NCBI RefSeq assembly: GCF_018403185.1 | Contig: NZ_BOSE01000002.1 | Span: 434,001-498,000 of the forward strand | DNA length: 64,000 bases | Origin: Paenibacillus montaniterrae | GTDB taxonomy: Bacteria; Bacillota; Bacilli; Paenibacillales; Paenibacillaceae | Reading direction: 5' to 3' | Shown: positions 63,777-64,000 of the stretch, piece by piece | Numbering within the stretch: the first letter of the stretch is position 1 | How the letters are laid out: the number at the start of each line of letters is the position of its first letter | The notes under the pieces: model-generated | Database searches by the model: none | Told to the model about the DNA's origin: nothing | Seen by the model: only the letters and a program-made list of their open reading frames with translations | Translations under genes and position numbers: made by a program

Positions 63777-64000
63777 CTAGAAAAGTGCGTTCTCCGGACT
63801 AACCTTTCTAACGATTGCATTTACAATTACAACTAATGCAAAGCCTACAATCGACTGATACAGTCCAGCTGCAGCGGACATTCCAATATCATTCAACTGC
63901 ATGAGTGCACGATAAACGTACGTATCAATCGTTTGTGTTGTACTGTACAGCGCTCCTGAGTTCATAGGGACTTGATAGAACAAACCAAAATCAGAATTGA
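63777..64000 (-). CDS. Carbohydrate ABC transporter permease (YteP/LplB type), C-terminal part
   Basis: The window ends inside this gene. The visible 74 codons read NSDFGLFYQVPMNSGALYST, QTIDTYVYRALMQLNDIGMS and AAAGLYQSIVGFALVVIVNA, ending VRKVSPENALF. This is the last third of an LplB/YteP-type permease, the usual partner of the permease encoded next. The open frame continues past 64000; the apparent TTG at 63983 is internal. Confidence 0.88.
   Translation of the reverse strand, partial: NSDFGLFYQVPMNSGALYSTTQTIDTYVYRALMQLNDIGMSAAAGLYQSIVGFALVVIVNAIVRKVSPENALF

Overview
The window looks like a chromosomal segment of a Paenibacillus-type soil bacterium (Bacillales). The grounds are strong AAGGAGG-type ribosome binding sites, lipoprotein solute-binding proteins, YesM/YesN-type two-component pairs beside sugar ABC transporters, a GH9 plus GH48 cellulase pair with FnIII and CBM3 modules, a guanine-class purine riboswitch, GlnR/TnrA boxes and the carboxynorspermidine route to spermidine. 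No rRNA, tRNA, transposase, integrase or CRISPR array was seen.

Layout. 0-4 kb: a DinB-family gene cut by an in-frame TGA and by the window edge, a DUF2087 regulator, and a LacI regulator with an MFS exporter that share the same 16-bp operator in opposite orientations. 4-10.6 kb: a maltodextrin-type operon on the minus strand (binding lipoprotein, two permeases, GH13 lipoprotein) with a divergent LacI regulator. 10.7-18.5 kb: an AAA ATPase, riboswitch-controlled xpt-pbuX, three tandem tail-collar proteins with a GNAT, and an MFS/TetR pair. 18.5-29.3 kb: a minus-strand amino-sugar cluster (two permeases, sensor kinase, response regulator, binding lipoprotein, two Gfo/Idh/MocA oxidoreductases, nagB, nagA); its last five genes are chained by 4-nt overlaps. 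29.4-37.8 kb: a xylan-type operon (two permeases, binding lipoprotein, GH43, zinc dehydrogenase, YesM/YesN pair) with cre-like sites upstream. 38.3-44.8 kb: secreted GH9 and GH48 cellulases on the plus strand. 45.9-51 kb: a ribosome-protection-like GTPase, a long structured intergenic RNA candidate and two carboxynorspermidine genes. 51-62 kb: urease genes ureABC-ureFGD (minus) divergent from the urea transporter urtABCDE (plus), with GlnR/TnrA-type sites between them. 62-64 kb: a NIF3-family protein and the end of another sugar ABC transporter.

The genes fit a plant-litter degrader. Cellulases, GH43 and GH13 act outside the cell, binding-protein transporters import the products, two-component systems and LacI/CcpA-type sites control them, and urea uptake plus urease supplies nitrogen.

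The most unusual content is a family of structured repeats. They lie between the GH9 and GH48 genes, after GH48, and inside the urease gene set. The type-B units (about 150-200 bp) are nested hairpins whose arms differ from copy to copy yet remain complementary within each copy, while the central core is nearly invariant. Type-A units (about 130 bp) are a second hairpin family, and the A-B junction is the same at two loci 12 kb apart. A second candidate is the structured, terminator-ended intergenic RNA at about 48.19-48.60 kb.
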